Positions 55,832-64,000 are shown, counted from the first letter of the stretch. The stretch: DNA of 64,000 nt from Armatimonadota bacterium (GCA_003577165.1 QEUM01000003.1:83486-147485); one strand, 5' to 3'. The notes: generated from the letters alone by a model not told the origin. A program made the numbers and translations.

Positions 55832-55906
55832 GGGGGTATAGCTCAGCGGGAGAGCGCCTGCTTTGCAAGCAGGATGTCGCCGGTTCGAATCCGGCTACCT
55901 CCACCA
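55832..55906 (+). tRNA. tRNA-Ala (UGC anticodon)
   Basis: A 75-base cloverleaf including encoded CCA (55904-55906). The acceptor stem GGGGGTA pairs with TACCTCC and has the G3-U70 wobble that identifies tRNA-Ala. The anticodon loop TTTGCAA between CCTGC and GCAGG reads TGC. D-loop AGCTCAGCGGGAGAGC and T-loop GGTTCGAATCC are normal. A TATCTT hexamer about 16 bp upstream may be the -10. Confidence 0.97.
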
Positions 55907-55972
55907 GTAACCCCGCCGTGGTGTAACACCGCCGTCCCGCAGCACTGCCGTCTCGCCGGTGCCCCCCCCGCG

Positions 55973-56677
55973 TCAGCACTTCGCAGACTTGCGCTTGCGG
56001 CCGACCGCTCCGCGCGCCGCGAACTTCGCGATCTGCTCTGTCGCAGGCGATAGGTTGCAATTCCCCTTCTGCTCCACCGTGATCTCGCCGATGGACTTCG
56101 CCGTCGCCACGGCGACCTCGTGCAAAGGCCCCACATAGCACCCCACGGACGTGACGAACTGATTCATCGCGGACTTCACCGAATCCGACTGATCGTGAAT
56201 CGTGCTCTCGGCCCTCTTCAGCAGCGAACGGATCTCGTCCATGTCGAGGCTCGCGTCTGGCGCAATCGAAATGAGCGAACAGTACGTCCTCCAACCTGCC
56301 ACGGCCGCCTTTTCATCCTTCGACTCCATCCACTTCAGCGCGATCTTGCGAGCGTGCGGGCTGCTTCCAGCGACCCACGGCACGGTGTAGTCCGTGACCC
56401 ACCCCCCCCGCGCTCCCTGGAGCCACCTTTCGAGATCGGCCTCCGTCATCTTCGAGTCGTCAACCAGCAGGCCGGCAAAGTACATCGCATCCGCGATGCC
56501 CGTATCATAGAGGTCGAGCGCGAGTTGATGATTCCCCTTCACGCGCTTGAGGATCTTCTTCATGTCCTCGACTTTGACTCCGAAGCAGGGCTCCTCCGCG
56601 CCGTACTTCATCCACATCTTCTTGATCTGCGGACTTCCCAGCGCCTCGAGTTCGGCGACGATCTGTTGAGCGGTCAT
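55973..56677 (-). CDS. AlkD-like DNA alkylation repair protein
   Basis: A 234-aa protein made almost entirely of helices, of the DNA alkylation repair (AlkD/AlkC-like) family that acts on bulky or N3/N7-alkylated DNA through HEAT-like repeats. ATG 56677 is preferred to the longer open frame; the N-terminus MTAQQIVAELEALGSPQIKKMW, the EPCFGVKVEDMKKILKRVKGNHQLALDLY block and DYTVPWVAGSSPHARKIALKWMES agree with this family. The C-terminus is basic (FAARGAVGRKRKSAKC). TAAAGT lies 7 bp before the ATG and there is no strong Shine-Dalgarno. Exact substrate unknown. It lies apart from the HhH-GPD glycosylase by 8 kb but both act on alkylation damage. Confidence 0.8.
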   Translation of the reverse strand: MTAQQIVAELEALGSPQIKKMWMKYGAEEPCFGVKVEDMKKILKRVKGNHQLALDLYDTGIADAMYFAGLLVDDSKMTEADLERWLQGARGGWVTDYTVPWVAGSSPHARKIALKWMESKDEKAAVAGWRTYCSLISIAPDASLDMDEIRSLLKRAESTIHDQSDSVKSAMNQFVTSVGCYVGPLHEVAVATAKSIGEITVEQKGNCNLSPATEQIAKFAARGAVGRKRKSAKC

Positions 56678-56684
56678 TCCCCAA

Positions 56685-56690
56685 ACTTTA
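56685..56690 (-). promoter_or_regulatory. Candidate -10 element of the AlkD-like gene (leaderless)
   Basis: TAAAGT on the minus strand is 7 bp from ATG 56677, with only GGGGA between it and the start. Transcription would begin at or beside the start codon. Same pattern as 31074, 45071 and 50125. Confidence 0.4.
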
Positions 56691-56898
56691 CCGCCTCCCC
56701 CGTCTTCAAGGCAGAGAGTCGCTAACGGCCTTCCCGCCGGTTCCAACCTGCCTGCACCGGAACCTATACCCACGTCCGCACTGCTCCTCTTCCGTCCGCG
56801 GGCAGGTATGTGATTCCCGCCCCTGCATATGGGCGAATAGCGATGCTAATCGAAGTACTGCAAAGAGAGTATTTCGGCAATACCAGCGACGGGCGGCC

Positions 56899-57942
56899 TC
56901 AACGAACGGGATCGCTCGAGTAAAGCCTTCCTTTCGGCGACCAAAACCAGACACGCCGGCCATCGAACGTCACGGTATTCCCCATGACCGTTGAGTCCGT
57001 GTCACGGTCGAACAGAACTTGGTACTCGAAATCGTTTGAAACCGCCGCGACGATGACACGCTCCAACCTATACCGGACAATGATCACGCCATCATGGTAC
57101 TTAATGAGGTGGCCCGACCATGGGGTCGGAAGTGTCTGCAACTCGAGTGAACGAACGCTCTTTCCGGAATACAGAGTGAGCGATGGTCGACTCTGCTCCC
57201 CTGTCAGCATCCACAGACGCTTTCCATCCGGCAGCGCATACAATCCGAGCTGAGTGCTTCCGGGAACACGCCTCCAGGTTTGATCGGACTTCACCTCGTG
57301 GATCTGAGAGTTCTTGGTGACGTATGCCACGTCTCCGACCACAGCGATTACATACGGCTGCGCAGATGAACTCGAGCCGTCGTCTCTTAGCTCCAAAGGA
57401 AGCCGAATCTCACGCAAGCGACCGGACGCCGTCAGGTACTGCACCGAATGCCGCCTCGAGATCCAGGCGACGGGACCTGAACCGTTCATCGGCGTCGCGG
57501 CGCTCCACTCTCTCGTCGTCCCGTCTGCGGAGATCTCGGTTACATTAAAAAGAGGTGCTTCAAATGTCCCACCGCGAGCCCCGCTGCAGTAATACTTCCC
57601 TCCAAAAGCGCGACCACGCTGCGCGGTGTGATTCATCTTCACGTGGCGCCAAGGTCCGAGCGAATCGTGCCGGCGAACGAGCACCCGGGAGTCCCTTCCA
57701 TTCTGCACTCGGATCCACTGGTGGTCGCCGTCGATGGAGAGCACCGCGAGACCCAGCCTATCCGGTGGAAGCGGGATCTTCTCCGCTGCGATCCTCTTGT
57801 CTGACCATACGTAGGCGACTCGAGTCGGCTCATGGACTGAGAAGGTGCCCCACATCTCGCCGTTGTAGATCGTGAACGAAGTCGGCATCCAGACCATCCC
57901 CTCGAGGAGGCTTGCGGCAAGGAGGATTCTAAAACTAAACAC
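56899..57942 (-). CDS. Exported beta-propeller-like protein of unknown function
   Basis: A 347-aa protein with a signal-like start (FSFRILLAASLLEGMVW). The body is strand-rich with recurring short blocks such as GLAVLSIDGDHQWIRVQ, VISVVGDVAYVTKNSQIHEV-type, GLYALPDGKRLWMLTGEQ and HDGVIIVRYRLERVIVAAV, which suggests a beta-propeller or similar fold, but no consensus repeat is strong. No Cys pattern or catalytic motif. It is the first of a run of eight minus-strand orphan genes between 56.9 and 64 kb. A 221-bp gap upstream of the AlkD-like gene separates it from the repair gene. The ATG at 57942 has no clear ribosome site. Confidence 0.55.
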   Translation of the reverse strand: MFSFRILLAASLLEGMVWMPTSFTIYNGEMWGTFSVHEPTRVAYVWSDKRIAAEKIPLPPDRLGLAVLSIDGDHQWIRVQNGRDSRVLVRRHDSLGPWRHVKMNHTAQRGRAFGGKYYCSGARGGTFEAPLFNVTEISADGTTREWSAATPMNGSGPVAWISRRHSVQYLTASGRLREIRLPLELRDDGSSSSAQPYVIAVVGDVAYVTKNSQIHEVKSDQTWRRVPGSTQLGLYALPDGKRLWMLTGEQSRPSLTLYSGKSVRSLELQTLPTPWSGHLIKYHDGVIIVRYRLERVIVAAVSNDFEYQVLFDRDTDSTVMGNTVTFDGRRVWFWSPKGRLYSSDPVR

Positions 57943-58080
57943 CTGCGTTCCCTTCTATTATGCCAATTCTCCCTCGCCCGGCCCCTCGCTGCCAGCCGAC
58001 AGCGGCTCCACCCGCGGAAAGACGAACCGTATTGGAACGCACATCGTTTATGTCGGTGCGCGATGCAAAGACAGGTCTGT

Positions 58081-58557
58081 CTACCGACCCTCCGCAGGCG
58101 CAGCGGTTCCGCTGGACGGATCGATCGCCGGGACCACCTTCTCGCCTGAACCGGTACCGTCTTTCATTAGGCGCCGAGACTTGCAGTCGAGAACCAAGTA
58201 CATCTCATCGTCACCTACCTCCACCACCTCGGCATACGGATGTCCGTCAATCCAACCGGCGAGCAAGTGCTTTCCAGGAGGCACCCAAACCGTCTCGACG
58301 TCTTTATCAAATTCGACCGGCACGCGACCGAAAACGAATTCCCTGGTGGAGCAATGCTCGTCACTGAGTGATATCCACACTTCGGTCTTGCCTGGGTGGA
58401 ACGCGTAAAGCGGCATCTCAAAAATCCACGGCACGACAAGTTTAAGAAACGCAGTCAGCAGAGCCACGGCTCCGACAACGACCAGGAGTATGTGAAACCA
58501 TCTCGCCGCATTGGATCTTAACGACTTGCCGATCGTGGGTCGAATGCTGTTATCCAT
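58081..58557 (-). CDS. Single-pass membrane protein of unknown function (158 aa)
   Basis: A 158-aa protein. Residues 20-48 form one membrane helix (WFHILLVVVGAVALLTAFLKLVV), and the rest is an extracytoplasmic domain with short strands (KTEVWISLSDEHCSTREFVFG, VETVWVPPGKHLLAGWIDGHPYAEVVEVGDDEMYLVLDC). Its beta-turn PGKHLLAGWIDGHPYAE resembles PEGA-type domains that bind peptidoglycan or lipids, but this is weak. Two cysteines are in the extracytoplasmic part. The C-terminus is flexible (GSGEKVVPAIDPSSGTAAP). The two flanking genes are unrelated in sequence. No known family. Confidence 0.5.
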   Translation of the reverse strand: MDNSIRPTIGKSLRSNAARWFHILLVVVGAVALLTAFLKLVVPWIFEMPLYAFHPGKTEVWISLSDEHCSTREFVFGRVPVEFDKDVETVWVPPGKHLLAGWIDGHPYAEVVEVGDDEMYLVLDCKSRRLMKDGTGSGEKVVPAIDPSSGTAAPAEGR

Positions 58558-58725
58558 CGTTTTCTCCGTTTCTAACCGTTAAATCGCTGCGTTAAGCGAA
58601 AGGTCGCCTTCGCGAAGAGGACGGCCAGCCCGCCGGCTCCTCATTCGATTCCGCTCCTGCTTTCTCTCTGAGCTCTGCCTCTGCAACACAGCCGACTCGT
58701 CGCGTGACAGGCATATGCAGCACAC

Positions 58726-59424
58726 CTATCGCCGCCGTATCTCGACGGATCGAAGCCGCTCCGTCAGCAGTTTCCAAGTCTCGTGCTCAAAGCCTGTCGA
58801 AACCTCCGCTCTGCGTCGCACCACTTCCATGACGTAAGTCCTCGCTTCACTAATGGAAGCCAATTCCGTGAGCAATTCAATCAGCCACGCTTGCCTCGTA
58901 AAGTCGTCCGTCGCCATCGTCTCGTCGATGAATTTCCTCGTCTCTACATCCAACTGGCCGCTCCGTTGAACTCTGGCCATCGCGTCCTTGATCCTCTCGG
59001 CGAAGGATGTCAATTCCTGCAAGATAGCCGCACCTTTGCGACCCTTGGCAGACTCACTGAACCGCTGGAACCCTTCACTGTATCCACGTGCGAATGCTCT
59101 TGCGTACCGAGTCCGGTCCGCGTCGGAACACCGGGCCAGGATCTCTCGAAGCTCTTGGGCCTCTTCATCGCTGGGTCCGAAATCGGGAACCGTGTCATCG
59201 GTGACGATCAACGCAGGAACGGAGTTCAAGTAGGCCAACGCTACGGATGCGTCACCCGAGAGAAGCGATGCGTAACCGCCATGAGGTTCGTCCTTTTGCC
59301 ACCTGGCGAGTCCATAGTCGTAGAACCGCTGGCTGTAGTCAGGGCTGGCGTTACATCCAGTCATGATGATAGAAACCATGAAAACAAGCAACGCGACGCA
59401 CACCCTCAAAGAACCGGTTTCCAT
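58726..59424 (-). CDS. Lipoprotein of unknown function (232 aa)
   Basis: ATG 59424 is chosen for the lipoprotein signal METGSLRVCVALLVFMVSIIMTG followed by Cys (lipobox IMTGC); the longer open frame has no signal. The mature part is helical and charged (EEAQELREILARCSDADRTRYARAFARGY, ERIKDAMARVQRSGQ, WLIELLTELASISEAR) and ends with LLTERLRSVEIRRR. There is no motif or fold I recognise. It lies upstream of the 58557 gene by 168 bp and downstream of 59585 by 160 bp, all on the minus strand. Confidence 0.55.
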   Translation of the reverse strand: METGSLRVCVALLVFMVSIIMTGCNASPDYSQRFYDYGLARWQKDEPHGGYASLLSGDASVALAYLNSVPALIVTDDTVPDFGPSDEEAQELREILARCSDADRTRYARAFARGYSEGFQRFSESAKGRKGAAILQELTSFAERIKDAMARVQRSGQLDVETRKFIDETMATDDFTRQAWLIELLTELASISEARTYVMEVVRRRAEVSTGFEHETWKLLTERLRSVEIRRR

Positions 59425-59584
59425 CCGTTTCTTAGGGCGGAGGAGGCAGCAGGCCTGTCTGATCACACCAGGCTCCATTGAGGCACCAAAGTCGTCGTCT
59501 CGCGACTCGCTTTGCTGGTTCGAGTCCAAGGGATAGGCATCGATCTTTCTGTTCCGCCCCCCCTTCCATCTTCGTCATAATCCC

Positions 59585-60190
59585 TCACTTCGCCTGCTTG
59601 ATGATCCGTATGGGCAGGGGCCCTGTCTCCAACTCGGTTCCGCCCCACGCACGACATCCGAGCCGGTCGCGAATCTCCGTCGCCAACTCTCTGTTCAGTT
59701 TGGAAGGCGCGTACGAAAACACGATTTCCGCCTCGCCTGTACCGACTTCCGGTTCGACTATCACTTCGAGGTCGTACGAGAAACTCCCCCCGGGCCGTAG
59801 AATCACGAAGTCGTCCAACGGATCCTCCGGGACCACTGGCAACACGCACACAGTCCGAGTGTAGTATGGCTTGCCGGCCTTGCGAACGATGAAACCGAAA
59901 GCCAACGAGTAGACCTCGATCGCCAACGGTTCCGGGTTCTCGTTCCGAAGGGTCACGGTGTAGACGTAAGGCTCGCCTTCATCCACAGGATTCGTGAACA
60001 GGCGATAGTCAACTGCCACTGGACCTTTCGCTATGGCCGTAACTCCGTCCACAGTCGCTCCGGGCGGCGAAGCCCCCATCTCCACCCTGTCCATTCGCGA
60101 ACAAGAGAAGCAGATAGTGGCTGCAGCCGTGAGCCCCGCAACACGCATCATCTGCAAAAGAACTGTACGCATAGCGCTATCTAATGACAT
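59585..60190 (-). CDS. Lipoprotein with an immunoglobulin-like beta domain (201 aa)
   Basis: A 201-aa protein. ATG 60190 sits one base after the TAA of the upstream gene, so translation is coupled. The N-terminus MSLDSAMRTVLLQMMRVAGLTAAATICFS leads to Cys at the likely lipid site. Residues 50-170 look like an Ig-type beta-sandwich (EGEPYVYTVTLRNENPEPLAIEVYSLAFGF, ILRPGGSFSYDLEVIVEPEVGTG), similar to DUF-type invasin or protein of unknown function in bacterial lipoproteins. It probably forms an operon with the membrane protein gene at 60192. No close family recognised. Confidence 0.55.
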   Translation of the reverse strand: MSLDSAMRTVLLQMMRVAGLTAAATICFSCSRMDRVEMGASPPGATVDGVTAIAKGPVAVDYRLFTNPVDEGEPYVYTVTLRNENPEPLAIEVYSLAFGFIVRKAGKPYYTRTVCVLPVVPEDPLDDFVILRPGGSFSYDLEVIVEPEVGTGEAEIVFSYAPSKLNRELATEIRDRLGCRAWGGTELETGPLPIRIIKQAK

Positions 60191-60191
60191 G

Positions 60192-61085
60192 TTAACTCAC
60201 TCGCCCCCGATAACACAGCCAACCACCAGTCGCCGCCCCGACGAACGGAATCGCCATGAACGGCAGAAACTCCCAATTCAGCGCAAACGTCGAAGCGAGA
60301 ATCGGCACGATCCAGTCTTTCAAGGTAAACAGGAGGTCGAGCGCCGGGCCGACGAGCCCCGCCAGCGTCGCCTGCTGCCGCGTAGCGGGCCGAATGAACC
60401 CCGCGGACACGAAACCGGACACCCCCCCCGCGAGGAGTTGAGTGGCGATTAGACCTACCCAGCCCCCCAGCAGCATGATTGGCAAGCTCGCCGCTCGAAA
60501 GAGAAAGAAGGCGACTAAGCCCGCTATCGCGGCCGCAGCGTATCGAACAGGCTTAACGGACTTCCCACCAAAGGGATCGGCGAACCCGTACCGCACCTCG
60601 GCAGCGGATCCCGCGGGCCTGCCGGACTTGGCGTAGACGGGTGGTTTCGCCGCACAACTTTTGCAATAACCTCCTCCTGCGTCGTGAGTGATTTCGTCCG
60701 CCTCGAGGCTGCATCCACACGCCCGGCAGCGACCCTTTGCGCGGATCGTCCAAACAGAGCGCTCAGCGTCGAGCACGTGCTGGATAAGCATCCACAGGCC
60801 GGCAAGCGGGAACACCTGGAAGTACACCCACGTCCCCAGTCGAAGTCCGTAGAAGCAGGCATAGATCGCAAATAGACCGGCGGCAATCGCGAACAGGACG
60901 AGAAAGAGAGGCCGTGGGCGAGACATGCTCTGAACGATTCCAACGAACAGCGCTGTGCCGTACATGAGAAACGTGAACAGGGGGAGCCCCTTTTCAGATG
61001 GAGAGTCGGATGGCCCCGAGTAGATGAAGCACGTCATCGAGACCATCGCGGTCGCATACAGCAGCCAAGCGAGAATTGCGAACAT
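60192..61085 (-). CDS. Multi-pass membrane protein with a zinc-ribbon insert (297 aa)
   Basis: A 297-aa membrane protein with about seven helices. Two helix groups flank a soluble segment (about residues 115-150) with CxxC and CxxC pairs (CRACGCSLEAD, YCKSCAAKPP), a zinc ribbon. After the ribbon come helices with small residues (AAAAIAGLVAFFLFRAA, LLGGWVGLIATQLLAGGVSGFVSAGF). A similar zinc-ribbon-plus-helices arrangement occurs in several uncharacterised bacterial membrane proteins. The gene has a G8 run on the sense strand near the middle. It is followed by a coupled lipoprotein gene. Function unknown. Confidence 0.6.
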   Translation of the reverse strand: MFAILAWLLYATAMVSMTCFIYSGPSDSPSEKGLPLFTFLMYGTALFVGIVQSMSRPRPLFLVLFAIAAGLFAIYACFYGLRLGTWVYFQVFPLAGLWMLIQHVLDAERSVWTIRAKGRCRACGCSLEADEITHDAGGGYCKSCAAKPPVYAKSGRPAGSAAEVRYGFADPFGGKSVKPVRYAAAAIAGLVAFFLFRAASLPIMLLGGWVGLIATQLLAGGVSGFVSAGFIRPATRQQATLAGLVGPALDLLFTLKDWIVPILASTFALNWEFLPFMAIPFVGAATGGWLCYRGRVS

Positions 61086-61253
61086 TGATCTACTCCACCT
61101 TCCGGAGATGTTGGCCTCGAATAGGACGAACCCCGTGCCTACTTAGCGAAGTGGATTGCTTCACACCCACGCGCCCTGGCGTGACGGCTTCGTGAATTCG
61201 GAGAACCAACACCTTAGTAGCAAGCCATGGATCCGCAAACATCGTTCTCTTTC

Positions 61254-61676
61254 TCAATCTCCCCTGTCCCGTAGGGCGACCTCAGAGGATTCTTCGTCAG
61301 TTCTCCAAACAATCGTTACTCGAGCGGACTCCAGCCTATCTTGTGCATCGAAGATTAGACTGATCTGGCGCTGACGGCAGAGGTAACCGCCCAGCGGGCC
61401 CGGTTCCGTTATGGTGACAACTCTGCGCCCGAACGACCATCGGTTGTGTTCACCGAGCGAACCGGGTGGTAACGCCAGACGGTACTCCGTTTCATCGAAC
61501 GGCAATCCCTTCCGCGTCCTTTCCGCAACAATCTGCGGCGTCAAGGCTTGACTCCGACCGTGCGTCAGCACCATCAGTCCCATCATCGCGAGAGCCATCA
61601 CTGCCACCCACGACGTGACGCGAAGGAGAAACCGGATAGTCCGGCCCCGCAGACGATCGGTTCGCTCCGGGCGCAT
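61254..61676 (-). CDS. Small membrane-anchored protein of unknown function (140 aa)
   Basis: A 140-aa protein with a basic start and one N-terminal helix (TSWVAVMALAMMGLMVLTHG, residues 21-40). The rest has strands (YRLALPPGSLGEHNRWSFG, RQISLIFDAQDRLESARVTIVW) with the look of a small lipocalin-like or PepSY-like domain; a DUF4912-type resemblance is not clear. The start at ATG 61676 has GACGAAGAT before it. It is separated from neighbouring genes by 168 and 254 bp, where I see no other gene. Function unknown. Confidence 0.45.
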   Translation of the reverse strand: MRPERTDRLRGRTIRFLLRVTSWVAVMALAMMGLMVLTHGRSQALTPQIVAERTRKGLPFDETEYRLALPPGSLGEHNRWSFGRRVVTITEPGPLGGYLCRQRQISLIFDAQDRLESARVTIVWRTDEESSEVALRDRGD

Positions 61677-61930
61677 ATCTTCGTCAACCCCGACGAGACG
61701 AGATTTTGAACCGCCGTGCCTCGGCGCAGCGGAGGAACGTAGGCTGGGAAGGACTGCGGAAGTCGGGCCACTGACGGAAATGAGACGCTATTAGCCGGTC
61801 CCCGAGCCCCGATCCTCGGCTGGTCCATTCCGGTCGCGTCATCTTCCGGTCCCGGCAGACCGGCACGACCCGGATACCGTGAAAGCCCTTGGCCCTCGTC
61901 CGAAGATGCGCAACTCCGCCAACACCATCA

Positions 61931-63100
61931 CTACTCCTTCCCCTCCTTGATTCTCAGAACCTCCACGCCACCTTTGCTTCTCCCAACCGCCAGCAAGTCG
62001 TCCTTCGGAGACCAGGTGAGCGCTGTGTAAACGACGTTTTCGACCTCTGGAGAGCGACTCATGACCAGCTTGCCGGTCTTCACCGACCATATCGCCAGGT
62101 GCGACTTGAACCACGTCGTACACGCAGCAAGCCATTTCCCGTCCCGACTAAACGAGACGTCTGTGATCTCCACTTCCCAATTGTTGGCCCTGGGCAGTCG
62201 CATGGGTTGGGCACCGGTGTTTGCTCTCGTCAGGTACACACTTCCATCTTGAGTCCCAACTGCAAAGACCGAGTTGTCGTTGTTTGCGGCAAAGCAGGTG
62301 GCCGCTCCGTTCGCCACTATGACCTCGGGCATTTGCTCCTTCGCAGTGACGCTCCAGCGCTCAACAGCCGACTTCCATGCCTCATCGAAGATCCCCGCAA
62401 TCTTGTAGAGGAACTTGCCGTCCCGACTAAACCACACCTCCGGATTGTCGACTTGTCCGTCAAGCGAACCGAGGCTTGACCCGGTCATTAGGTCAACCAA
62501 ATGAATTGTCGAAGGCTTCTCCTTCATGCAAATCGCCGCCACGTTGTGAACTGCGTCCGCATCAAAGCCAGCCACTCGGCTGCTCGGTTGGCCGATTCTC
62601 CGTTCAACCTTGCGGTGGTACAAATCCCACAAAGTTAGGCGCCCATCCTCATGAAACGCAACAAGGGTTTTGTCATCGTTGATTAGGCGAACCGCAGTCA
62701 ACCTCGGACCGGTAGTAAGGACACCTACGCGCTTCTTCTCTTGATAGTCCCACAACTCGATGACACCGTCATGTGCTGCAACGAGCAGAAGTGAGTTCAC
62801 ACGGCCGAACTGCAGTCCTTCCGGCCCCGCGCCGACTTTGAAGCTCCAGATCACTTCAAACGTGGCTGATCGACCTGCCGCCACGGGGCCGCTCTCTGCC
62901 TGCATTGAAGGCGGATGAGAAGCACCGGATGTCTCGCACGCCACACACACGAGCGCCGATAGCGTCCATGTGAGTCCTTTCCTGTTCCGATGCCTTCGAG
63001 CCTCGGCGCGGCGGCTCGCCGCAGGCCGACGGCGGCCGGTTACCCGCAGAACCGCGGACAGATTAGTACGTATCCACACGGGGGCCTCCCGAATCCTCAA
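61931..63100 (-). CDS. WD40-type beta-propeller lipoprotein
   Basis: A 389-aa protein of WD40-like repeats. The stop of the upstream gene overlaps a TTG (TTGA), so the start is probably TTG 63100; a GTG at 63079 is an alternative, and neither gives a standard signal except for the segment GLTWTLSALVCVA just before Cys, where lipidation is plausible. Propeller blades are visible, each with a WD- or WS-like end: DGVIELWDYQ, DGRLTLWDLYHRK, DGSVYLTRAN, GKWLAACTTWFKSHLAIWSVKTGK and KDDLLAVGRSKGGVEVLR. Six to seven blades fit the length. Ligand or partner unknown. It forms a coupled pair with the upstream PD40-type gene. Confidence 0.7.
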   Translation of the reverse strand: MRIREAPVWIRTNLSAVLRVTGRRRPAASRRAEARRHRNRKGLTWTLSALVCVACETSGASHPPSMQAESGPVAAGRSATFEVIWSFKVGAGPEGLQFGRVNSLLLVAAHDGVIELWDYQEKKRVGVLTTGPRLTAVRLINDDKTLVAFHEDGRLTLWDLYHRKVERRIGQPSSRVAGFDADAVHNVAAICMKEKPSTIHLVDLMTGSSLGSLDGQVDNPEVWFSRDGKFLYKIAGIFDEAWKSAVERWSVTAKEQMPEVIVANGAATCFAANNDNSVFAVGTQDGSVYLTRANTGAQPMRLPRANNWEVEITDVSFSRDGKWLAACTTWFKSHLAIWSVKTGKLVMSRSPEVENVVYTALTWSPKDDLLAVGRSKGGVEVLRIKEGKE

Positions 63101-63951
63101 TCACGTGAGCCTTCTACGTAGTGGCCCGCATAGTCATTACTGTCGCTCGCCAACACTCTCTGTTTACCCGTCTTTAGGTCAAGAATCGCCAGTTGATTGC
63201 GCCCTGTTAGATTCGATTCGAACAATACTGTGTCATTGTCAATGAAGCGCGGATTGAAGCTGTGACCATCGCTGGTCAGTCGCCTAATCTTCTTGTCCGC
63301 AATTGAGATGAGGAAGAGATCGAACTGGGGCAGTGGCTTGTTCGCCGAGTACACGATGCTCTTGCCATCCGGGCTGAAGCGCGGGGGAGAAGCCACGTAG
63401 TGAGTGTCGCGGAGAATCAGTGTCTCCTTGCCCGTCCTTAGGTCCAGCAACCAAATGTCACATTGCACTTCTGGGCCTCTTGCGTCACCCAACCTGACGA
63501 AGGACAGCTGCTTGCCATCGAAACTGAACGAAGGGAACGCCTCCCGATTTTTCGGAGTAGCCGTCACCGGTTGGGGCTTCCCTCCGTTCGTCGGGCAAAC
63601 CATGACATCCATGCTTTCTGACCAGACCGTGATAAAGGCTAACTGCCCACCGTCGGGAGAGACCTCCGGCATAATCGCATCCTTCGGCACCTGCATCTGC
63701 GTGGGAGGCGGCCCCCCCCTCACCTTTCCATCTCGCGAGATTGAAAAGTCCCCAACTGGAGAGGGCATCTCCGGAATCGGCCTTCGATTGCTGCCGTCCA
63801 GTTCCATTTCGAAGACTGACAGCCGCCTGAGAGACTCGCCGGAGACGAACACGATTTTCCCAGATTCACTAGTTGGATTGCATGACCAGAGCATGCCCAG
63901 CGCGAAGGCAGTCAATGTCCACACGTGAGGCAGCGCTCCCCTCGACCTCAT
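63097..63951 (-). CDS. TolB/PD40-like beta-propeller lipoprotein
   Basis: A 284-aa protein with a signal (MRSRGALPHVWTLTAFALGMLWS) followed by Cys. The mature chain carries PD40 repeats (SPDGGQLAFITVWSE, SFDGKQLSFVRLGD, SPDGKSIVYSANK, ISIADKKIRRLTSDGHSFNPRF), typical of TolB-type six-bladed propellers at the periplasmic face. The gene has a G8 run on its sense strand. Its ATG overlaps the stop of an upstream paralogue (ATGA). The C-terminus NDYAGHYVE is shared with that paralogue. Probably exposed in the periplasm, with unknown ligand. Confidence 0.75.
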   Translation of the reverse strand: MRSRGALPHVWTLTAFALGMLWSCNPTSESGKIVFVSGESLRRLSVFEMELDGSNRRPIPEMPSPVGDFSISRDGKVRGGPPPTQMQVPKDAIMPEVSPDGGQLAFITVWSESMDVMVCPTNGGKPQPVTATPKNREAFPSFSFDGKQLSFVRLGDARGPEVQCDIWLLDLRTGKETLILRDTHYVASPPRFSPDGKSIVYSANKPLPQFDLFLISIADKKIRRLTSDGHSFNPRFIDNDTVLFESNLTGRNQLAILDLKTGKQRVLASDSNDYAGHYVEGSRD

Positions 63952-64000
63952 GGTCGCTCGACGTAATGCCCAGAGTAGCTTGGAAGGTCTGACGGGTACA
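63948..64000 (-). CDS. C-terminal end of a second PD40-like paralogue (partial, runs off right edge)
   Basis: Reading the minus strand from 63998 to the TGA at 63948-63950 gives YPSDLPSYSGHYVERP and stop. The last residues match the end of the neighbouring PD40 protein (SNDYAGHYVEGSRD), with the shared GHYVE. The stop overlaps the ATG of the following gene in ATGA. Only 16 codons lie in the window, so the rest of the protein is not visible; the assignment as a paralogue is by this short match and by the overlapping coupling. Confidence 0.6.
   Translation of the reverse strand, partial: YPSDLPSYSGHYVERP

Noticed and set aside
55642..55926. 94-aa open frame over the tRNA-Ala gene
   Set aside because: Covers the nrdR promoter and a clear tRNA; no coding support.

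Overview
The window is about 64 kb of roughly 60% GC chromosomal DNA from a bacterium with a cell envelope built for export: lipoproteins, a TTG-started beta-barrel protein, an LptA/OstA-like protein, PEP-CTERM proteins and type IV pilus assembly genes. The gene mix (coenzyme B12-dependent ribonucleotide reductase with NrdR, csaB next to a DUF5693 gene, many VPS10/S9/M28/M32 family secreted enzymes, PEP-CTERM tails) suggests an uncultured or little-studied diderm, and my best guess is Armatimonadota (Fimbriimonadia-like). That assignment is inference; there is no rRNA here. I see no phage, IS element, CRISPR array or plasmid function.

Layout. 1-9.4 kb: type IV pilus/type II secretion block on the minus strand (two pilin-like proteins, prepilin peptidase PilD, then PilC, PilT and PilB), interrupted by a divergent plus-strand fused pabB-pabC gene. 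9.6-24.5 kb: a long minus-strand run of envelope genes. Its upstream end is a tightly coupled set: rhomboid protease, DUF5693 membrane protein, CsaB pyruvyl transferase and a large beta-barrel protein, with 4-bp overlaps or tiny gaps. Downstream lie lipoproteins with carboxypeptidase-regulatory-like domains, orphan secreted proteins and an LptA-like protein. 24.5-36.9 kb: catabolic and secreted enzymes (GtaA-like glutaminase, VPS10/BNR protein, S9 and M28 peptidases) plus small proteins. 36.9-42.4 kb: two different P1B metal ATPases (SPC type and CPC type) on either side of tRNA-Ser(GCU) and a lytic transglycosylase. 42.4-50.9 kb: TPR protein, GAF sensor with a decayed GGDEF-like end, M32 carboxypeptidase, GrpE-like protein, HhH-GPD DNA glycosylase, two tandem PEP-CTERM paralogues with a conserved leader, and a phytanoyl-CoA dioxygenase-like enzyme. 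51-56.7 kb: nrdR-nrdJ operon with a recognisable promoter and NrdR-box candidate, tRNA-Ala(UGC), and an AlkD-like protein. 56.9-64 kb: an all-minus-strand set of short orphan lipoproteins and membrane proteins ending in WD40/TolB-type propeller lipoproteins, the last of which is preceded by the C-terminus of a paralogue cut by the window edge.

Functional threads. Pilus assembly and retraction (PilB, PilT, PilC, PilD, pilins); surface anchoring (CsaB and neighbours); folate p-aminobenzoate supply (PabBC); deoxyribonucleotide supply under NrdR; metal efflux; alkylation repair (HhH-GPD glycosylase, AlkD-like). Several genes lack a Shine-Dalgarno sequence but carry a -10-like hexamer 6-9 bp before ATG, which points to leaderless transcription in this lineage. 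Starts were corrected in many genes by ribosome-binding sites, signal peptides and stop/start coupling.
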